From contig NZ_LMGI01000003.1 of assembly GCF_001427105.1 (NCBI RefSeq), forward strand, positions 536,618-600,617: DNA of 64,000 nucleotides. Reading direction: 5' to 3'. Every line of letters starts with the position of its first letter. The first letter of the stretch is position 1. Below are positions 34,630-44,224 of the stretch, piece by piece. The notes beneath the pieces are model-generated. The model saw only the letters and a program-made list of their open reading frames with translations. It did no database searches and was not told the DNA's origin. This DNA is from Sphingopyxis sp. Root154 (lineage in GTDB: Bacteria > Pseudomonadota > Alphaproteobacteria > Sphingomonadales > Sphingomonadaceae). Position numbers and translations under genes: made by a program.

Positions 34630-35657
34630 TCCGCGGCTTCCATCTGCGCGCGCATCGGCTCTTCGCTCACCATCGGGACGATACCCAGCTTCGCGAACAG
34701 CGCCGCGTCGGCATTGTCGCCGCGGTTGCCGGTGGTGAGCAGCTTGTCGCCTGTGAAGATGCTGTTCGCACCCGCGATGAAGCAGAGCGCCTGCGTTGCC
34801 TCGGACATGCTTTCGCGGCCAGCCGACAGGCGAACCATCGATTTCGGCATGGTGATACGCGCGACCGCGATCGTGCGGACAAATTCGATATCGTCGATCT
34901 TCGCGAGCGGGGTGTCCGCGAGCATGTCGCCGAGCACGGTGCCCTTCACCGGGACGAGTGCGTTGACCGGAACGCTTTCGGGGTGACGTTCGAGCGTCGC
35001 GAGCGCGTGGATGAAGCCGACGCGATCCTGCCGGTTCTCGCCCAGCCCGACGATGCCGCCCGAGCAGACGTTGATCCCGGCGTTGCGTACCTCTTCCAGC
35101 GTGTCGAGCCGGTCCTGGAAGGTACGGGTCGAGATGATATTCTCGTAATTCTCGGGGCTCGTGTCGATATTATGGTTGTAATAATCGAGCCCCGCGACCG
35201 CGAGCGTCTGCGCCTGTTCCCTGGTCAGCATGCCGAGCGTCATGCAGGTTTCCATGCCCATCTGGCGCACCCCCTCGATCATCTCGACGATCGCGGGCAT
35301 GTCGCGATCCTTGGGGTTGCGCCAGGCGGCGCCCATGCAGAAACGCTTCGAGCCCGAATCCTTCGCCTGTGCCGCGGATTGCAGCACAGCGCGCACATCC
35401 ATCAGCTTGGTCGCCTTCAATCCGCTGTCGGCGCTCTTCGACTGCGAGCAATAGCCGCAATCCTCGACGCAGCCGCCGGTCTTGATGCTGAGCAGGGTGC
35501 AAAGCTGGACTTCACCGCGCGCATGATGGCGACGGTGGACGCCCTGCGCCTCCCACATCAGTTCGTCGAACGGCAGGTCGAACAGCTCGGCGATCTCTTC
35601 GCGCGTCCAGTCGGTGCGCGGCAGATCTTCTTGCGGGGCAGTTTGGGAGAGGTTCAT
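34626..35657 (-). CDS. bioB: Biotin synthase
   Basis: The 343-residue radical-SAM enzyme inserts sulphur into dethiobiotin. The [4Fe-4S] motif CVEDCGYC gives Cys63, Cys67 and Cys70. [13 protein letters not shown] (near 155) and the conserved [17 protein letters not shown] segment (Arg ligand for the [2Fe-2S] cluster) are present. [17 protein letters not shown] at 35657 follows AAGAAGG. It sits between two enzymes of the propionyl-CoA pathway and directly upstream of biotin-requiring pccA. The other bio genes are not here. Confidence 0.95.
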   Translation of the reverse strand: MNLSQTAPQEDLPRTDWTREEIAELFDLPFDELMWEAQGVHRRHHARGEVQLCTLLSIKTGGCVEDCGYCSQSKSADSGLKATKLMDVRAVLQSAAQAKDSGSKRFCMGAAWRNPKDRDMPAIVEMIEGVRQMGMETCMTLGMLTREQAQTLAVAGLDYYNHNIDTSPENYENIISTRTFQDRLDTLEEVRNAGINVCSGGIVGLGENRQDRVGFIHALATLERHPESVPVNALVPVKGTVLGDMLADTPLAKIDDIEFVRTIAVARITMPKSMVRLSAGRESMSEATQALCFIAGANSIFTGDKLLTTGNRGDNADAALFAKLGIVPMVSEEPMRAQMEAAE

Positions 35658-35679
35658 GGATTGTCGACCTTCTTTGATG

Positions 35680-36117
35680 TTATTTGCAAAAGCGCTCGAG
35701 CGCGGCGCCGTAAAATTTGATTGTCGGCGTTTCGCCGAACATTTGCTGATAATTGCCGTCGGCCCATGGTCTGCGGTCGCCATAGCTGATCGTTATCTGC
35801 CGCGCGGTTTCGGCATCACCATATTCGCCGACGCCGTAGAGCGTGAAGTCGATATCGGCTTCGGGATCGTCGCAGTTGAGACGGACCAGCCCCTTGTTCA
35901 CATATTTGTCGCTCGTCTCGAAATAGATGTCGCGCCAAGGGCCGTCGCTCTTTTCGACACGGCCGTACCAGTCGGTGAAATAGACGTCGTCGATCTGTTG
36001 CCGGTAGATCCACTCGACCGCGACATTTTTGCGGAACTCGCTCGGACGGCTCGCGGGTTCGGCACGCGCCGAAGCGACCGAAAAGGCAGCGAGCATCAGA
36101 CCGAGCGAACCGATCAC
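35680..36117 (-). CDS. Small exported protein of unknown function
   Basis: The 145-residue product starts at GTG 36117, overlapping the scpA stop (GTGA). It has a signal peptide ([15 protein letters not shown]) and a single mature domain with two cysteines ([13 protein letters not shown] at the C terminus). I do not recognise the family. Its stop is only 22 bases from the bioB start, so it belongs to the operon. Confidence 0.65.
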   Translation of the reverse strand: MIGSLGLMLAAFSVASARAEPASRPSEFRKNVAVEWIYRQQIDDVYFTDWYGRVEKSDGPWRDIYFETSDKYVNKGLVRLNCDDPEADIDFTLYGVGEYGDAETARQITISYGDRRPWADGNYQQMFGETPTIKFYGAALERFCK

Positions 36118-38261
36118 GCGGCGTCCTCCAGCGGCGGCATATTATGGCCGAGCAGGCGCAGCACGTCTGCGGCGCATTCGACCACATTGCTGCCGGGCCC
36201 ATAGATGCCCTGCACCCCCGCGTCGCGGAGATATTGATAGTCCTGCGGCGGGATGACGCCGCCCGCAATGACCTTGATGTCGCCGCGCCCCGCCTCTTTC
36301 AGCCTGTGGATAAGTTCGGGGATAAGTGTCTTGTGCCCCGCCGCGAGACTCGACGCGCCGACGACATCGACGCCGCTGTCGAGCGCGAGCACGACCGTCT
36401 CGTCAGGGGTCTGGAACAGCGGCCCCGAAACCACGTCGAAGCCCATGTCGCCGAACGCCGATGCGATGACGTTGGCGCCGCGGTCGTGGCCGTCCTGCCC
36501 CATCTTGGCGACGAGCAATTTGGGTTTGCGCCCCATGCGGCGTTCGACCGCCTTCACCCCGTCGAGCACCTGCTGCCAGCGGTTGTCGCCTTCGTACGGC
36601 GCGGCATAGACGCCCTTCACCGGGGTCGGCTGGGTGCCGTAACGATCGAAGCTTTCCTCCATCGCCGAAGAGATTTCGCCGAGCGTCGCGCGCGCACGCG
36701 CGGCCTCGACGGCGAGCGCGAGCAGGTTGTTCTCGATGCTCGAAGGCTGCGCCGCGCCGTCGCGGAGCGCCTTGAGCGCGGCGGCACACGCCGCTTCGTC
36801 GCGGCTCGCCTTGATCCTGTTGATCCGCGCGATCTGCCCTTCGCGCACCTTGGCGTTATCGACCTCGAGCGTTTCGAGCAGATCCTCGTCCTTGAGGCGA
36901 TATTTGTTCACCCCGACGATGACATCGTCGCCGCGGTCGACGCGCGCCTGCCGCGCCGCAGCGGCGGTCTCGATCATCGCCTTCGGCCAGCCCGCGGCGA
37001 CGGCTTTCGCCATCCCGCCTTCCTTCTCGACGCGCTCGATGATCGCCCACGCCTTGTCGACCAGCTCCTGCGTCAGCGCCTCGACATAGTAAGAGCCGCC
37101 GAGCGGATCGACGACCTTGGTCATCCCGGTCTCTTCCTGGATGACGATCTGTGTGTTGCGCGCGATGCGCGCGGAGAAATCGGTCGGCAGCGCGATCGCC
37201 TCGTCGAGCGCGTTGGTGTGCAGGCTCTGCGTCCCGCCGAGCATCGCTGCCATCGCTTCGATCGTCGTGCGCATGACGTTGTTGTAGGGGTCCTGCTCGG
37301 TGAGCGAGACGCCCGACGTCTGACAGTGGGTTCGGAGCATCTTCGAGCGCTCGTCCTTGGCGCCAAGGTTAGTCATTACGCGGTGCCACAGCACGCGCGC
37401 GGCGCGCAGTTTCGCGATTTCCATGAAGAAGTTCATGCCGATCGCGAAGAAGAAGGACAGGCGCCCGGCGAACTTGTCAATGTCGAGGCCGCTCGCGACG
37501 CCGTAGCGTACATATTCGGCGCCGTCGGCGATGGTGAAGGCCAGCTCCTGCACCTGCGTCGCGCCGGCTTCCTGCATATGATAGCCGGAGATCGAGATGC
37601 TGTTGAACTTCGGCATCTCGCGGCTGGTATAGCCGAAGATGTCCGAGATGATCCGCATCGAGGGTTCGGGCGGGTAGATATAGGTGTTGCGGACCATGAA
37701 CTCCTTCAGGATGTCGTTCTGGATCGTGCCGTCGAGCAATTTGCGATCGACCCCCTGCTCTTCGCCCGCAACGATGAAGAAGGCGAGGATCGGGATTACC
37801 GCGCCGTTCATCGTCATCGAAACCGACATCTGGTCTAGCGGGATGCCGTCGAAGAGGATCTTCATATCCTCGACGCTGTCGATCGCGACCCCCGCCTTGC
37901 CGACGTCGCCGACGACGCGCGGATGGTCGCTGTCATAGCCGCGGTGCGTCGCGAGATCGAAGGCGACGCTCAGCCCCTTTTGTCCCGCGGCAAGGTTGCG
38001 GCGATAGAAAGCGTTAGATTCCTCGGCGGTCGAGAAGCCCGCGTACTGCCGGATCGTCCACGGCCGCCCCGCATACATCGATGCGCGCACGCCGCGCGTG
38101 AAAGGGGCGAAGCCGGGCAGGCCGGGGTCGGTCTGGACGTCTTCGGCGGTATAGAGCGGCTTGACGTCGATTCCCTCGGGCGTTGCCCAGGTCAGGTCCT
38201 TGCCCTTCACTTCCTTGTCGGCGGCGGCCGCCCATTGGTCCAGCGTTGGCTTGTCGGTCAT
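36114..38261 (-). CDS. scpA: Methylmalonyl-CoA mutase
   Basis: The 715-residue adenosylcobalamin enzyme rearranges (R)-methylmalonyl-CoA to succinyl-CoA. The substrate-binding TIM barrel carries [20 protein letters not shown] near residue 75 and [13 protein letters not shown]. The cobalamin-binding domain has DGHDRG near 590-595, with the axial His, and [11 protein letters not shown] near the end. It is a single-chain homodimeric type, not split. An in-frame TTG lies at 38276, but ATG 38261 is preferred. It is transcribed after mce, separated by a palindromic spacer of 187 bases. Confidence 0.95.
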   Translation of the reverse strand: MTDKPTLDQWAAAADKEVKGKDLTWATPEGIDVKPLYTAEDVQTDPGLPGFAPFTRGVRASMYAGRPWTIRQYAGFSTAEESNAFYRRNLAAGQKGLSVAFDLATHRGYDSDHPRVVGDVGKAGVAIDSVEDMKILFDGIPLDQMSVSMTMNGAVIPILAFFIVAGEEQGVDRKLLDGTIQNDILKEFMVRNTYIYPPEPSMRIISDIFGYTSREMPKFNSISISGYHMQEAGATQVQELAFTIADGAEYVRYGVASGLDIDKFAGRLSFFFAIGMNFFMEIAKLRAARVLWHRVMTNLGAKDERSKMLRTHCQTSGVSLTEQDPYNNVMRTTIEAMAAMLGGTQSLHTNALDEAIALPTDFSARIARNTQIVIQEETGMTKVVDPLGGSYYVEALTQELVDKAWAIIERVEKEGGMAKAVAAGWPKAMIETAAAARQARVDRGDDVIVGVNKYRLKDEDLLETLEVDNAKVREGQIARINRIKASRDEAACAAALKALRDGAAQPSSIENNLLALAVEAARARATLGEISSAMEESFDRYGTQPTPVKGVYAAPYEGDNRWQQVLDGVKAVERRMGRKPKLLVAKMGQDGHDRGANVIASAFGDMGFDVVSGPLFQTPDETVVLALDSGVDVVGASSLAAGHKTLIPELIHRLKEAGRGDIKVIAGGVIPPQDYQYLRDAGVQGIYGPGSNVVECAADVLRLLGHNMPPLEDAA

Positions 38262-38280
38262 AGTCTCAATTCCCAATCTC

Positions 38281-38441
38281 CCTCTCCCCTTGCGGGAGAG
38301 GGATGCGAAGACTTGCCAGCTTGCTGGCTAGTCGAAGCTGGGAGAGGGGTCGCGAGCCTCGGGCACGCAATCAACCCTTCTCCAAGTTCCGGTAAGGGAC
38401 AGGTCCCCGACCTTCACTTTCCTCTCCCGCAAGGGGAGAGG
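38281..38441. repeat. Inverted palindromic repeat inside the mce-scpA gap
   Basis: Two 21-base elements, at 38281-38301 and 38421-38441, are exact reverse complements. Each is itself a hairpin with CCTCTCCC/GGGAGAGG arms. The 119 bases between them contain a further hairpin near 38313-38331 (GCCAGC/GCTGGC). It lies between two co-transcribed genes and may affect mRNA stability. It is related in style to the element at 42929-43047. Confidence 0.8.
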
Positions 38442-38448
38442 AGAAAAA

Positions 38449-38886
38449 TCAATGCGCCGCTTTCGGCGTCTCCATAATCTCGGTCAGCACCCCGCCCATA
38501 TCCTTGGGATGGAGGAAGAAGATCAACGTCCCATGCGCCCCGATCCGCGGTTCGCCGAGCACGCGCTTCCCCTTCGCCTCGAACTCGGCCTTGGCGGCGT
38601 GGATGTCGGGCACTTCGTAGCACAGATGATGCTGCCCCCCTGCGGGGTTCTTTTGCAGGAAAGTCGCGATCGATGCATTGCCCGGCAATGGTTCGATCAG
38701 CTCGATTTGTGTGCCGTTGAGGCCGCTTTGGGTCGGCGTATCCACAAAGCACACCTTGACCCCCTGTTCGGGCAGGTCGAACGGCTCATGGATCTGTGTC
38801 GCCCCCATCACATCGCGATAAAAGACGATGCTGTCGGCGATCGATGGCGTCGCGACGCCGATATGATTGAGGCGACCCAGTTTCAT
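38449..38886 (-). CDS. mce: Methylmalonyl-CoA epimerase
   Basis: The 145-residue VOC-fold enzyme converts (S)- to (R)-methylmalonyl-CoA, the step between the carboxylase and the mutase. Metal ligands are visible in the two repeats: His in LNHIGVA (near residue 8), Glu in IELIEPL, His in GQHHLCYEV, and Glu in LTEIMETP. Length matches the family. It begins ten bases after the upstream exported-protein gene's stop. Confidence 0.93.
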   Translation of the reverse strand: MKLGRLNHIGVATPSIADSIVFYRDVMGATQIHEPFDLPEQGVKVCFVDTPTQSGLNGTQIELIEPLPGNASIATFLQKNPAGGQHHLCYEVPDIHAAKAEFEAKGKRVLGEPRIGAHGTLIFFLHPKDMGGVLTEIMETPKAAH

Positions 38887-38896
38887 GACATTCTCC

Positions 38897-39646
38897 TCAG
38901 CAGCCCGGAATCTGGTCCTTGCCGACTAGCTCATACTTGCCGTTCTTCAATAGGTATTGCTGCTTGATCGCGCGCGTGCCGGTGTAGGTCACGGTAAAGC
39001 TTTTGTCGGGAACGGCCGCGGTGATCTGGCCGTCGAAGCCCTGCTCCTTCTGGTTCAGACCGGCACCCGAGCTCATGCTATCGGTGAAGCTCGCGCGATC
39101 GACCGGTCCATTGGGCGCCAGCTCGGTCAGCGTCGCGCTGCTGATCGCGCAGCCCTGCCATACCCCGCCGCCCGACGTGACGAGATAGGCGTTCTTGCCC
39201 AGCGCGTTGCTGAACCCCCACGCGGTCGCCGCATTGCCGACCGAGCCGACCGAACCGAGGTTCAGCCACTCCCCCTTGCGCTGCCAGCCCGACGGACCGC
39301 CCTGTAGATAATGGATCGCGTTGATCCCGCCTTCGCTGTGCCCCGCTTCTTCGAGGCTGCCGAGGCTCAGCAGTACGCCGACGTTGTTCGACAGCAGGTG
39401 GATCGTGGCGGGACGGAATGTGTAGGTGCGTCCGTCGATCTCACGAGTTGCCGTTGCTTCGGCGCCCTTCGGAAGCCCGAAAGCCGTCCGGAATGCAAGG
39501 CCGATCGTGGTGTTCTCTTCGCTGTCCAGCGTCACTGGAAAAGCGGGTTTCGGCTCGGCGACAGGGGTATCGGGGTCGAACGCGAACGCCGCCGGCGACG
39601 CCAGCAGGGCGGGAACAATCAGAGCACCAAGAAGGAATTTACGCAT
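38897..39646 (-). CDS. Exported protein of unknown function in the pcc operon
   Basis: The 249-residue protein has a signal peptide (LLGALIVPALLASPAAFAF) and a mature domain with two cysteines (WQGCAIS, PGC at the C terminus). A Gly-rich core follows (LNLGSVGSVGNAATAWGFSNALG). The C-terminal part (FTVTYTGTRAIKQQYLLKNGKYELV) looks like a beta-hairpin unit. I recognise no family. ATG 39646 follows AAAGAGG by seven bases and is chosen over a TTG at 39652. It lies between pccB and mce. Confidence 0.65.
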   Translation of the reverse strand: MRKFLLGALIVPALLASPAAFAFDPDTPVAEPKPAFPVTLDSEENTTIGLAFRTAFGLPKGAEATATREIDGRTYTFRPATIHLLSNNVGVLLSLGSLEEAGHSEGGINAIHYLQGGPSGWQRKGEWLNLGSVGSVGNAATAWGFSNALGKNAYLVTSGGGVWQGCAISSATLTELAPNGPVDRASFTDSMSSGAGLNQKEQGFDGQITAAVPDKSFTVTYTGTRAIKQQYLLKNGKYELVGKDQIPGC

Positions 39647-39770
39647 CTTCAAACCTCTTTCGGAATCAAGGACATGGCGGCCATGTTCTAACCGCCTCCC
39701 GTCCTTGCCTCCAGTCCGGTGTTTCTTATGTGCCGGGCATCACACACACGAATAATATCCGTGCTCGCAA

Positions 39771-41306
39771 TCAGAGCGGAATATTATCGTGCTTCTTCCA
39801 CGGATTTTCGAGTTGCTTATTCCTGAGCTTGCGCAGCCCCAGTGCGATCCGCTTGCGCGTGTTGTGCGGGTGGATGACCTCGTCGATATAGCCGCGCGAC
39901 GCCGCGACGAACGGGTTCGCGAAGCGGTCCTCATATTCCTTCGTGCGCTGTGCAATCTTTTCGGGATCGCCGATGTCGCTGCGGAAGATGATTTCGACCG
40001 CGCCCTTCGCGCCCATCACCGCGATCTCGGCGGTCGGCCAGGCATAGTTGAGGTCGCCGCGCAGATGCTTCGACGCCATCACGTCATAGGCGCCGCCATA
40101 GGCTTTTTTGCGCGTGATCACCGTGATCTTGGGCACCGTGGCCTCGGCATAAGCAAAGAGCAGCTTCGCGCCATGCTTGATGATGCCGTTATATTCCTGC
40201 GCGGTGCCGGGCAGGAAGCCTGGGACGTCGACGAAGGTGATGATTGGGATTTCGAAGGCGTCGCAGAAGCGCACGAAGCGCGCGGCTTTCTTGGACGAGT
40301 TGATGTCGAGCACGCCCGCGAGCACCAGCGGCTGATTCGCGACGATGCCGATCGTGCGCCCTTCGATACGCCCGAAGCCGCAGATGATGTTCGCCGCGTG
40401 CGTGGTCTGCACCTCGAAGAAATCGCCCTCGTCGACGGTCTTCCGGATCAGCTCGTGCATGTCATACGGTTGGTTCGCATTGGGCGGGATCAGCGTATCG
40501 AGGCTCGGCTCGGCGCGGTCGAAGGGGTCACTCGTCGGGCGCACCGGAACGCCGCTGCGGTTGTTTTCGGGCAGGTAATCGAAGAAATCGCGCGCCGCGA
40601 GCAGCGCCTCGATGTCATTTTCAAATGCCAGATCGGCGACCGAGCTTTTCGTCGTGTGCGTGATCGCGCCGCCGAGTTCTTCCTGCGTCACGACCTCGTT
40701 GGTCACGGTCTTCACGACATCGGGGCCGGTGACGAACATGTAGCTGCTGTCCTTCACCATGAAGATGAAGTCGGTCATCGCGGGCGAATAGACCGCACCG
40801 CCCGCGCACGGGCCCATGATGAGGCTGATCTGCGGCACGACACCCGATGCGAGCACGTTGCGCTGGAACACCTCGGCATAACCGCCGAGCGATGCCACGC
40901 CCTCCTGGATCCGCGCGCCGCCGCTGTCGTTGAGGCCGATGACCGGCGCGCCGACCTTCATCGCATTGTCCATCACCTTCATGATCTTTTCGGCATGGCG
41001 CTCCGACAGCGAGCCGCCGAAGACAGTGAAGTCCTGGCTGAAGACATAGACGAGGCGGCCGTTGATCGTGCCCGAACCGGTAACGACGCCGTCACCCGGG
41101 ACGATCTGGTCCTGCATGCCAAAATCGGTGCAATTATGCTCCACATAAGTGTCGAGCTCCTCGAACGAACCTTCGTCGAGCAGCACGTCGAGTCGCTCGC
41201 GCGCGGTCAGCTTGCCCTTGCTGTGCTGTGCATCGATGCGCTTTTGCCCGCCACCCAGAGCGGCGGCGGCGCGACGGCGTTCCATTTCGGCGATATTGGC
41301 GGACAA
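39771..41306 (-). CDS. pccB: Propionyl-CoA carboxylase beta subunit (carboxyltransferase)
   Basis: The 511-residue carboxyltransferase moves the carboxyl group from biotin to propionyl-CoA. Markers are [21 protein letters not shown] near residue 30, the acyl-CoA oxyanion [17 protein letters not shown] near 145, and the second [15 protein letters not shown] near 420. The start is taken as TTG 41306 because GGAGAG lies seven bases upstream; an internal ATG at 41285 would remove seven residues. It is the first gene of the leftward operon and diverges from the regulator at 41510. Confidence 0.93.
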   Translation of the reverse strand: MSANIAEMERRRAAAALGGGQKRIDAQHSKGKLTARERLDVLLDEGSFEELDTYVEHNCTDFGMQDQIVPGDGVVTGSGTINGRLVYVFSQDFTVFGGSLSERHAEKIMKVMDNAMKVGAPVIGLNDSGGARIQEGVASLGGYAEVFQRNVLASGVVPQISLIMGPCAGGAVYSPAMTDFIFMVKDSSYMFVTGPDVVKTVTNEVVTQEELGGAITHTTKSSVADLAFENDIEALLAARDFFDYLPENNRSGVPVRPTSDPFDRAEPSLDTLIPPNANQPYDMHELIRKTVDEGDFFEVQTTHAANIICGFGRIEGRTIGIVANQPLVLAGVLDINSSKKAARFVRFCDAFEIPIITFVDVPGFLPGTAQEYNGIIKHGAKLLFAYAEATVPKITVITRKKAYGGAYDVMASKHLRGDLNYAWPTAEIAVMGAKGAVEIIFRSDIGDPEKIAQRTKEYEDRFANPFVAASRGYIDEVIHPHNTRKRIALGLRKLRNKQLENPWKKHDNIPL

Positions 41307-41372
41307 AGCGACTCTCCACTGGATTTGGAAGAGCGTCGTCTGCGCTGATTGCGTCCCCCACGCAAATGTGAA

Positions 41373-41403
41373 TTTGCAAAGTTGTAAATTGATACTTTGC
41401 AAA
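41373..41403. promoter_or_regulatory. Inverted repeat TTTGCAAAGT-N11-ACTTTGCAAA, putative operator
   Basis: Two perfect 10-bp arms have centres 21 bases apart, two helical turns, between pccB and the divergent PrpR/RamB-type regulator. The half-site contains ACTTTGCAAA, which matches the RamB motif known from Corynebacterium as I recall it. The neighbouring regulator belongs to that family, so autoregulation and control of pccB are likely. Confidence 0.75.
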
Positions 41404-41509
41404 CAGCCGTATATTGTCGGCTCATTCGTTTTAAGGTTGTCGAGGCGTCGCAATACCCCTCCCTAAACCCCCGCGACGGCTCGACACCATCGCAATGGAG
41501 CCCATTTGG

Positions 41510-42919
41510 ATGGCACGGCAGCGCATTTTTGCTGGAGCAAAGCTCCGGGAACTCCGAATTGCTCGAGGAGCCAAGCAGGCCGATTTCGCGGGCGGGCTTG
41601 GCATTTCCATTTCCTACCTTAGCCAGATCGAGCATGATGACCGCCCACTCACGCCCGCTCTGCTCGACAGGTTGCAAAAGCTGTTTCCGCTGGAATGGGA
41701 AGAAGTCGCGGCGGATGCCGGCGACCGTCGCGCGGGAGCGCTTCGCGAAGCGGCGGCAGACCCGCTTTTCGCTGCCTTGCCCCTCACCCCCGAACAGCTC
41801 GAACGTGCCGCGCTGCAGCAGCCGCAGCTCGCCGACCAGTTCGTCGCGCTCCACGCCGCCTATCGCCGCGCGGGGCAGCGGCTCCAGATCATCGACGAAG
41901 CGCTGACGGGCGGCACCGCCGAGGGCAGCCGCCTGCCGTGGGAAGAGGTGCGTGACTGGTTCCACGACGCGGGCAATTATGTCGACAGCATCGACCGCGC
42001 GGCAGAGGCGCTGGCGGGACAGCTGCGCGGGCGAGACCCCTCCCCCGCTATCGAGGCGATCGAGCGACGGCTGCGCGATGCGCTCGGCATTTCGATCGTC
42101 TACAGCAAGACGCAAGCGCTGCGAGATTTCGATGCGACGATGCGACATCTGGTGATCGATCCGTCGCTGCCTGCCGAAAGCAGGCGCTTCCAGCTCGCGC
42201 ACCAGCTCGCCGCGCTCGCGCTCGCGGACGAGATTGCAGCGGTCGTCGAGGCGTCGCCGCTGCGTACGGCGGCGGCGCGACAGTTGCTCCATGTCGGCCT
42301 TGCCAATTATGCCGCCGGCGCGGTGCTGATGCCCTATGCGCCCTTCCGCGCCAGCGCGCGCGCAGTGCGGCACGATATCGACCGGCTGCGGATGCAATAT
42401 GGGGTGAGCTTCGAACAGGCGTGCCACCGTCTTTCAACGCTCCAGCGCCCCGGCGCACGCGGCATCCCGATGTTCTTCTGCCGCGTCGACATGGCGGGCA
42501 ATATCACCAAGCGGCATTCGGCGACACGGCTGCAGTTCGCGCGCTTCGGGGGCGCGTGTCCGCTGTGGATCGTCCACGAAGCCGCCGCGATCCCCGACCG
42601 CATCCTGTTCCAACTCGCCGAGACGCCTGACGGGCTGCGCTATGTGTCGATGGCGAAGGGTCTGGTGAAGCCGTCGGGCAGCTATGCGCGCTCGCCCCGC
42701 CGCTACGCCGTCGCGCTGGGGTGCGAGGCGCAATATGCGGGCGATTTCGTCTATGCCGACGGGGTCGATGTCGCCGCGCCGCAGGCGGCGACGCGCATCG
42801 GCTTGTCGTGCCGTATCTGCCCGCGCGACGATTGCGACCAGCGTGCCTTCCCGCCGAGCGACCGTCCGATTTTGGTCGATCCGGATCGGCGCGACGTGGT
42901 GCCGTACCGGATTGGGTGA
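41510..42919 (+). CDS. Short-chain fatty acyl-CoA regulator (PrpR/RamB family)
   Basis: The 469-residue regulator has an N-terminal XRE helix-turn-helix (about 6-65, LRELRIARGAKQADFAGG, YLSQIEHDDRPL) and a middle ImmA/IrrE-like region (about 150-300). The C-terminal domain contains the cysteine cluster Cys434-X2-Cys437-X4-Cys442 (SCRICPRDDC). In mycobacterial PrpR this domain binds acyl-CoA and a 4Fe-4S cluster, so metabolite and redox sensing is likely here. GGAG at 41497-41500 favours ATG 41510 over ATG 41495. It diverges from pccB across the TTTGCAAA repeats. Confidence 0.88.
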   Translation: MARQRIFAGAKLRELRIARGAKQADFAGGLGISISYLSQIEHDDRPLTPALLDRLQKLFPLEWEEVAADAGDRRAGALREAAADPLFAALPLTPEQLERAALQQPQLADQFVALHAAYRRAGQRLQIIDEALTGGTAEGSRLPWEEVRDWFHDAGNYVDSIDRAAEALAGQLRGRDPSPAIEAIERRLRDALGISIVYSKTQALRDFDATMRHLVIDPSLPAESRRFQLAHQLAALALADEIAAVVEASPLRTAAARQLLHVGLANYAAGAVLMPYAPFRASARAVRHDIDRLRMQYGVSFEQACHRLSTLQRPGARGIPMFFCRVDMAGNITKRHSATRLQFARFGGACPLWIVHEAAAIPDRILFQLAETPDGLRYVSMAKGLVKPSGSYARSPRRYAVALGCEAQYAGDFVYADGVDVAAPQAATRIGLSCRICPRDDCDQRAFPPSDRPILVDPDRRDVVPYRIG

Positions 42920-42928
42920 CCTTCTCCG

Positions 42929-43047
42929 CTCCCGCTTGCGGGAGGGGTGGGGGTGGGCAACAACGACACGGCCATGCCCACCCCCACCCCGCTGCGACTA
43001 ACGAGCAAGCTCGTAAGCCTCGCGGCCCCTCCCGCATGCGGGAGGGG
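42929..43047. repeat. Complex nested palindrome between convergent genes
   Basis: CTCCCGCTTGCGGGAG (42929-42944) and a 22-base perfect palindrome (43026-43047) form the outer units. Between them lies a 16-base perfect inverted repeat of G/C runs (42944-42959 with 42975-42990). Three hairpins therefore stack within 119 bases. It separates the convergent regulator and SDR genes and may act as a bidirectional terminator. Confidence 0.8.
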
Positions 43048-43050
43048 AAA

Positions 43051-44067
43051 TCAGACTTTCACGATCCCGCGCTCGATCAGACTATGCGCCGTCGCCAATA
43101 TCGCCTCCTCAGGCGTGCGCATCGTCCAGCCCAATGACTGCATCGCATGGCTGCTATCGCCGCCGCGGACATTGCCGAGTTCGGCGACGAGCTGCTTGAG
43201 CTCGGGACGCACCAGCGCGAGCAGCTTGAGCAGCCAGTCGGGCATCTTCCGCTTCGGCACTTTCCGCGCTTGCTCGCCAAGGTTCGCGCGCAGCAGGTTC
43301 GCGACATCGATCATCTTCAGGAACGGCCCGGAGCAGACATAGCGTTCATCGTGAACGCCGGGCGTCGTCAGTGCGCGATAGTGAAGGTCGGCGACGTCGC
43401 GGACGTCGATGATCCCGAAACCGATATCGGGGCACATCGGCACCTTGCCCTCGAGCAACTGTTTCACCAGCTCGATCGAGGTCGAGAGGTCGTCCGACAG
43501 CAACGGCCCGAACACCGCGGCGGGATTGACCGAGGCGAACTCCATGCCGCCGCCCTCGGCTCGCACCCAGTCGCGCGCCGCACGCTCGGCGACGGTCTTC
43601 GAGCGCGGATAGGGCATGACCTCGGGGTTATCGAGATTGGTCCAGTCGGCTTCGTTATAGATGTCGCGGCCCTTGCCATGCCCATAAGCGATCGCCGCCA
43701 TCGACGAGGTCAGGACGAACCGCTTGACCCCTGCCGCTTTGGCGAAACGTAAGGCACGCAATGCGCCTTCGCGCGCCGGGACGACCAGTTCGTCGGCATG
43801 CTTCGGCACGTCGAGCGGAAAGGGCGACGCGACATGCGCAACATGGCTGCATCCCGCCATCGCCTCGGCCCAGCCGGCGTCATTTTCGAGATCGGCGGCG
43901 AAGAAGCCGAGCCTGTCGTTGTCGACGTTCAGCCAGCCGCGGACCTCTGCCTCGCGTTTCAGGCTGCGGACGGTCGTGTGGATGGTCCAGCCATTGTCGA
44001 TCAGCTGCCGGATCAGGAAGCCCGCGATATAGCCGCTGCCCCCGGTGATCAATGCCGTGCCCGTCAT
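43051..44067 (-). CDS. Extended SDR, dihydroflavonol-4-reductase-like
   Basis: The 338-residue protein has the extended SDR nucleotide motif TGGSGYIAGFLIRQL near residue 8, a catalytic YPRSK (Tyr and Lys) near 160, and NPAAVFGPLLSDDLSTS. The pattern suits NADP-dependent ketone/aldehyde reductases of the cinnamyl/dihydroflavonol group. The substrate in bacteria is unknown. It stands alone, converging with the PrpR-type regulator. Confidence 0.83.
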   Translation of the reverse strand: MTGTALITGGSGYIAGFLIRQLIDNGWTIHTTVRSLKREAEVRGWLNVDNDRLGFFAADLENDAGWAEAMAGCSHVAHVASPFPLDVPKHADELVVPAREGALRALRFAKAAGVKRFVLTSSMAAIAYGHGKGRDIYNEADWTNLDNPEVMPYPRSKTVAERAARDWVRAEGGGMEFASVNPAAVFGPLLSDDLSTSIELVKQLLEGKVPMCPDIGFGIIDVRDVADLHYRALTTPGVHDERYVCSGPFLKMIDVANLLRANLGEQARKVPKRKMPDWLLKLLALVRPELKQLVAELGNVRGGDSSHAMQSLGWTMRTPEEAILATAHSLIERGIVKV

Positions 44068-44136
44068 GCGACCCTCCCCTCGCTAACTTTAGCGGAGGAT
44101 AACAGATGCGTTGTGTTTTGGAACCAATCCCTCATT

Positions 44137-44214
44137 CGTCATCCCGGCGAAGGCCGGGATCTCACCGCCGAGTTTGAGCGCGAGGGCGAGACCCCGGCCT
44201 TCGCCGGGGTGACG
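44137..44214. repeat. Inverted repeat between genes (GGCGAAGGCC type)
   Basis: Two 27-base arms (44137-44163 and 44188-44214) are near-perfect reverse complements, each containing its own short hairpin (CCCGGCGAAGGCCGGG and CCCCGGCCTTCGCCGGGG). It has the same nested architecture as the 16461 and 51433 copies but a different core sequence. It lies between the SDR and gor genes. Confidence 0.8.
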
Positions 44215-44224
44215 ATGATTATAG

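Noticed and set aside
35684-35691. TTTGCAAA just upstream of bioB
   Set aside because: It is a single site formed by the last codons of the preceding gene (Phe-Cys-Lys), without a second arm. It could be functional, but the sequence alone does not support it.
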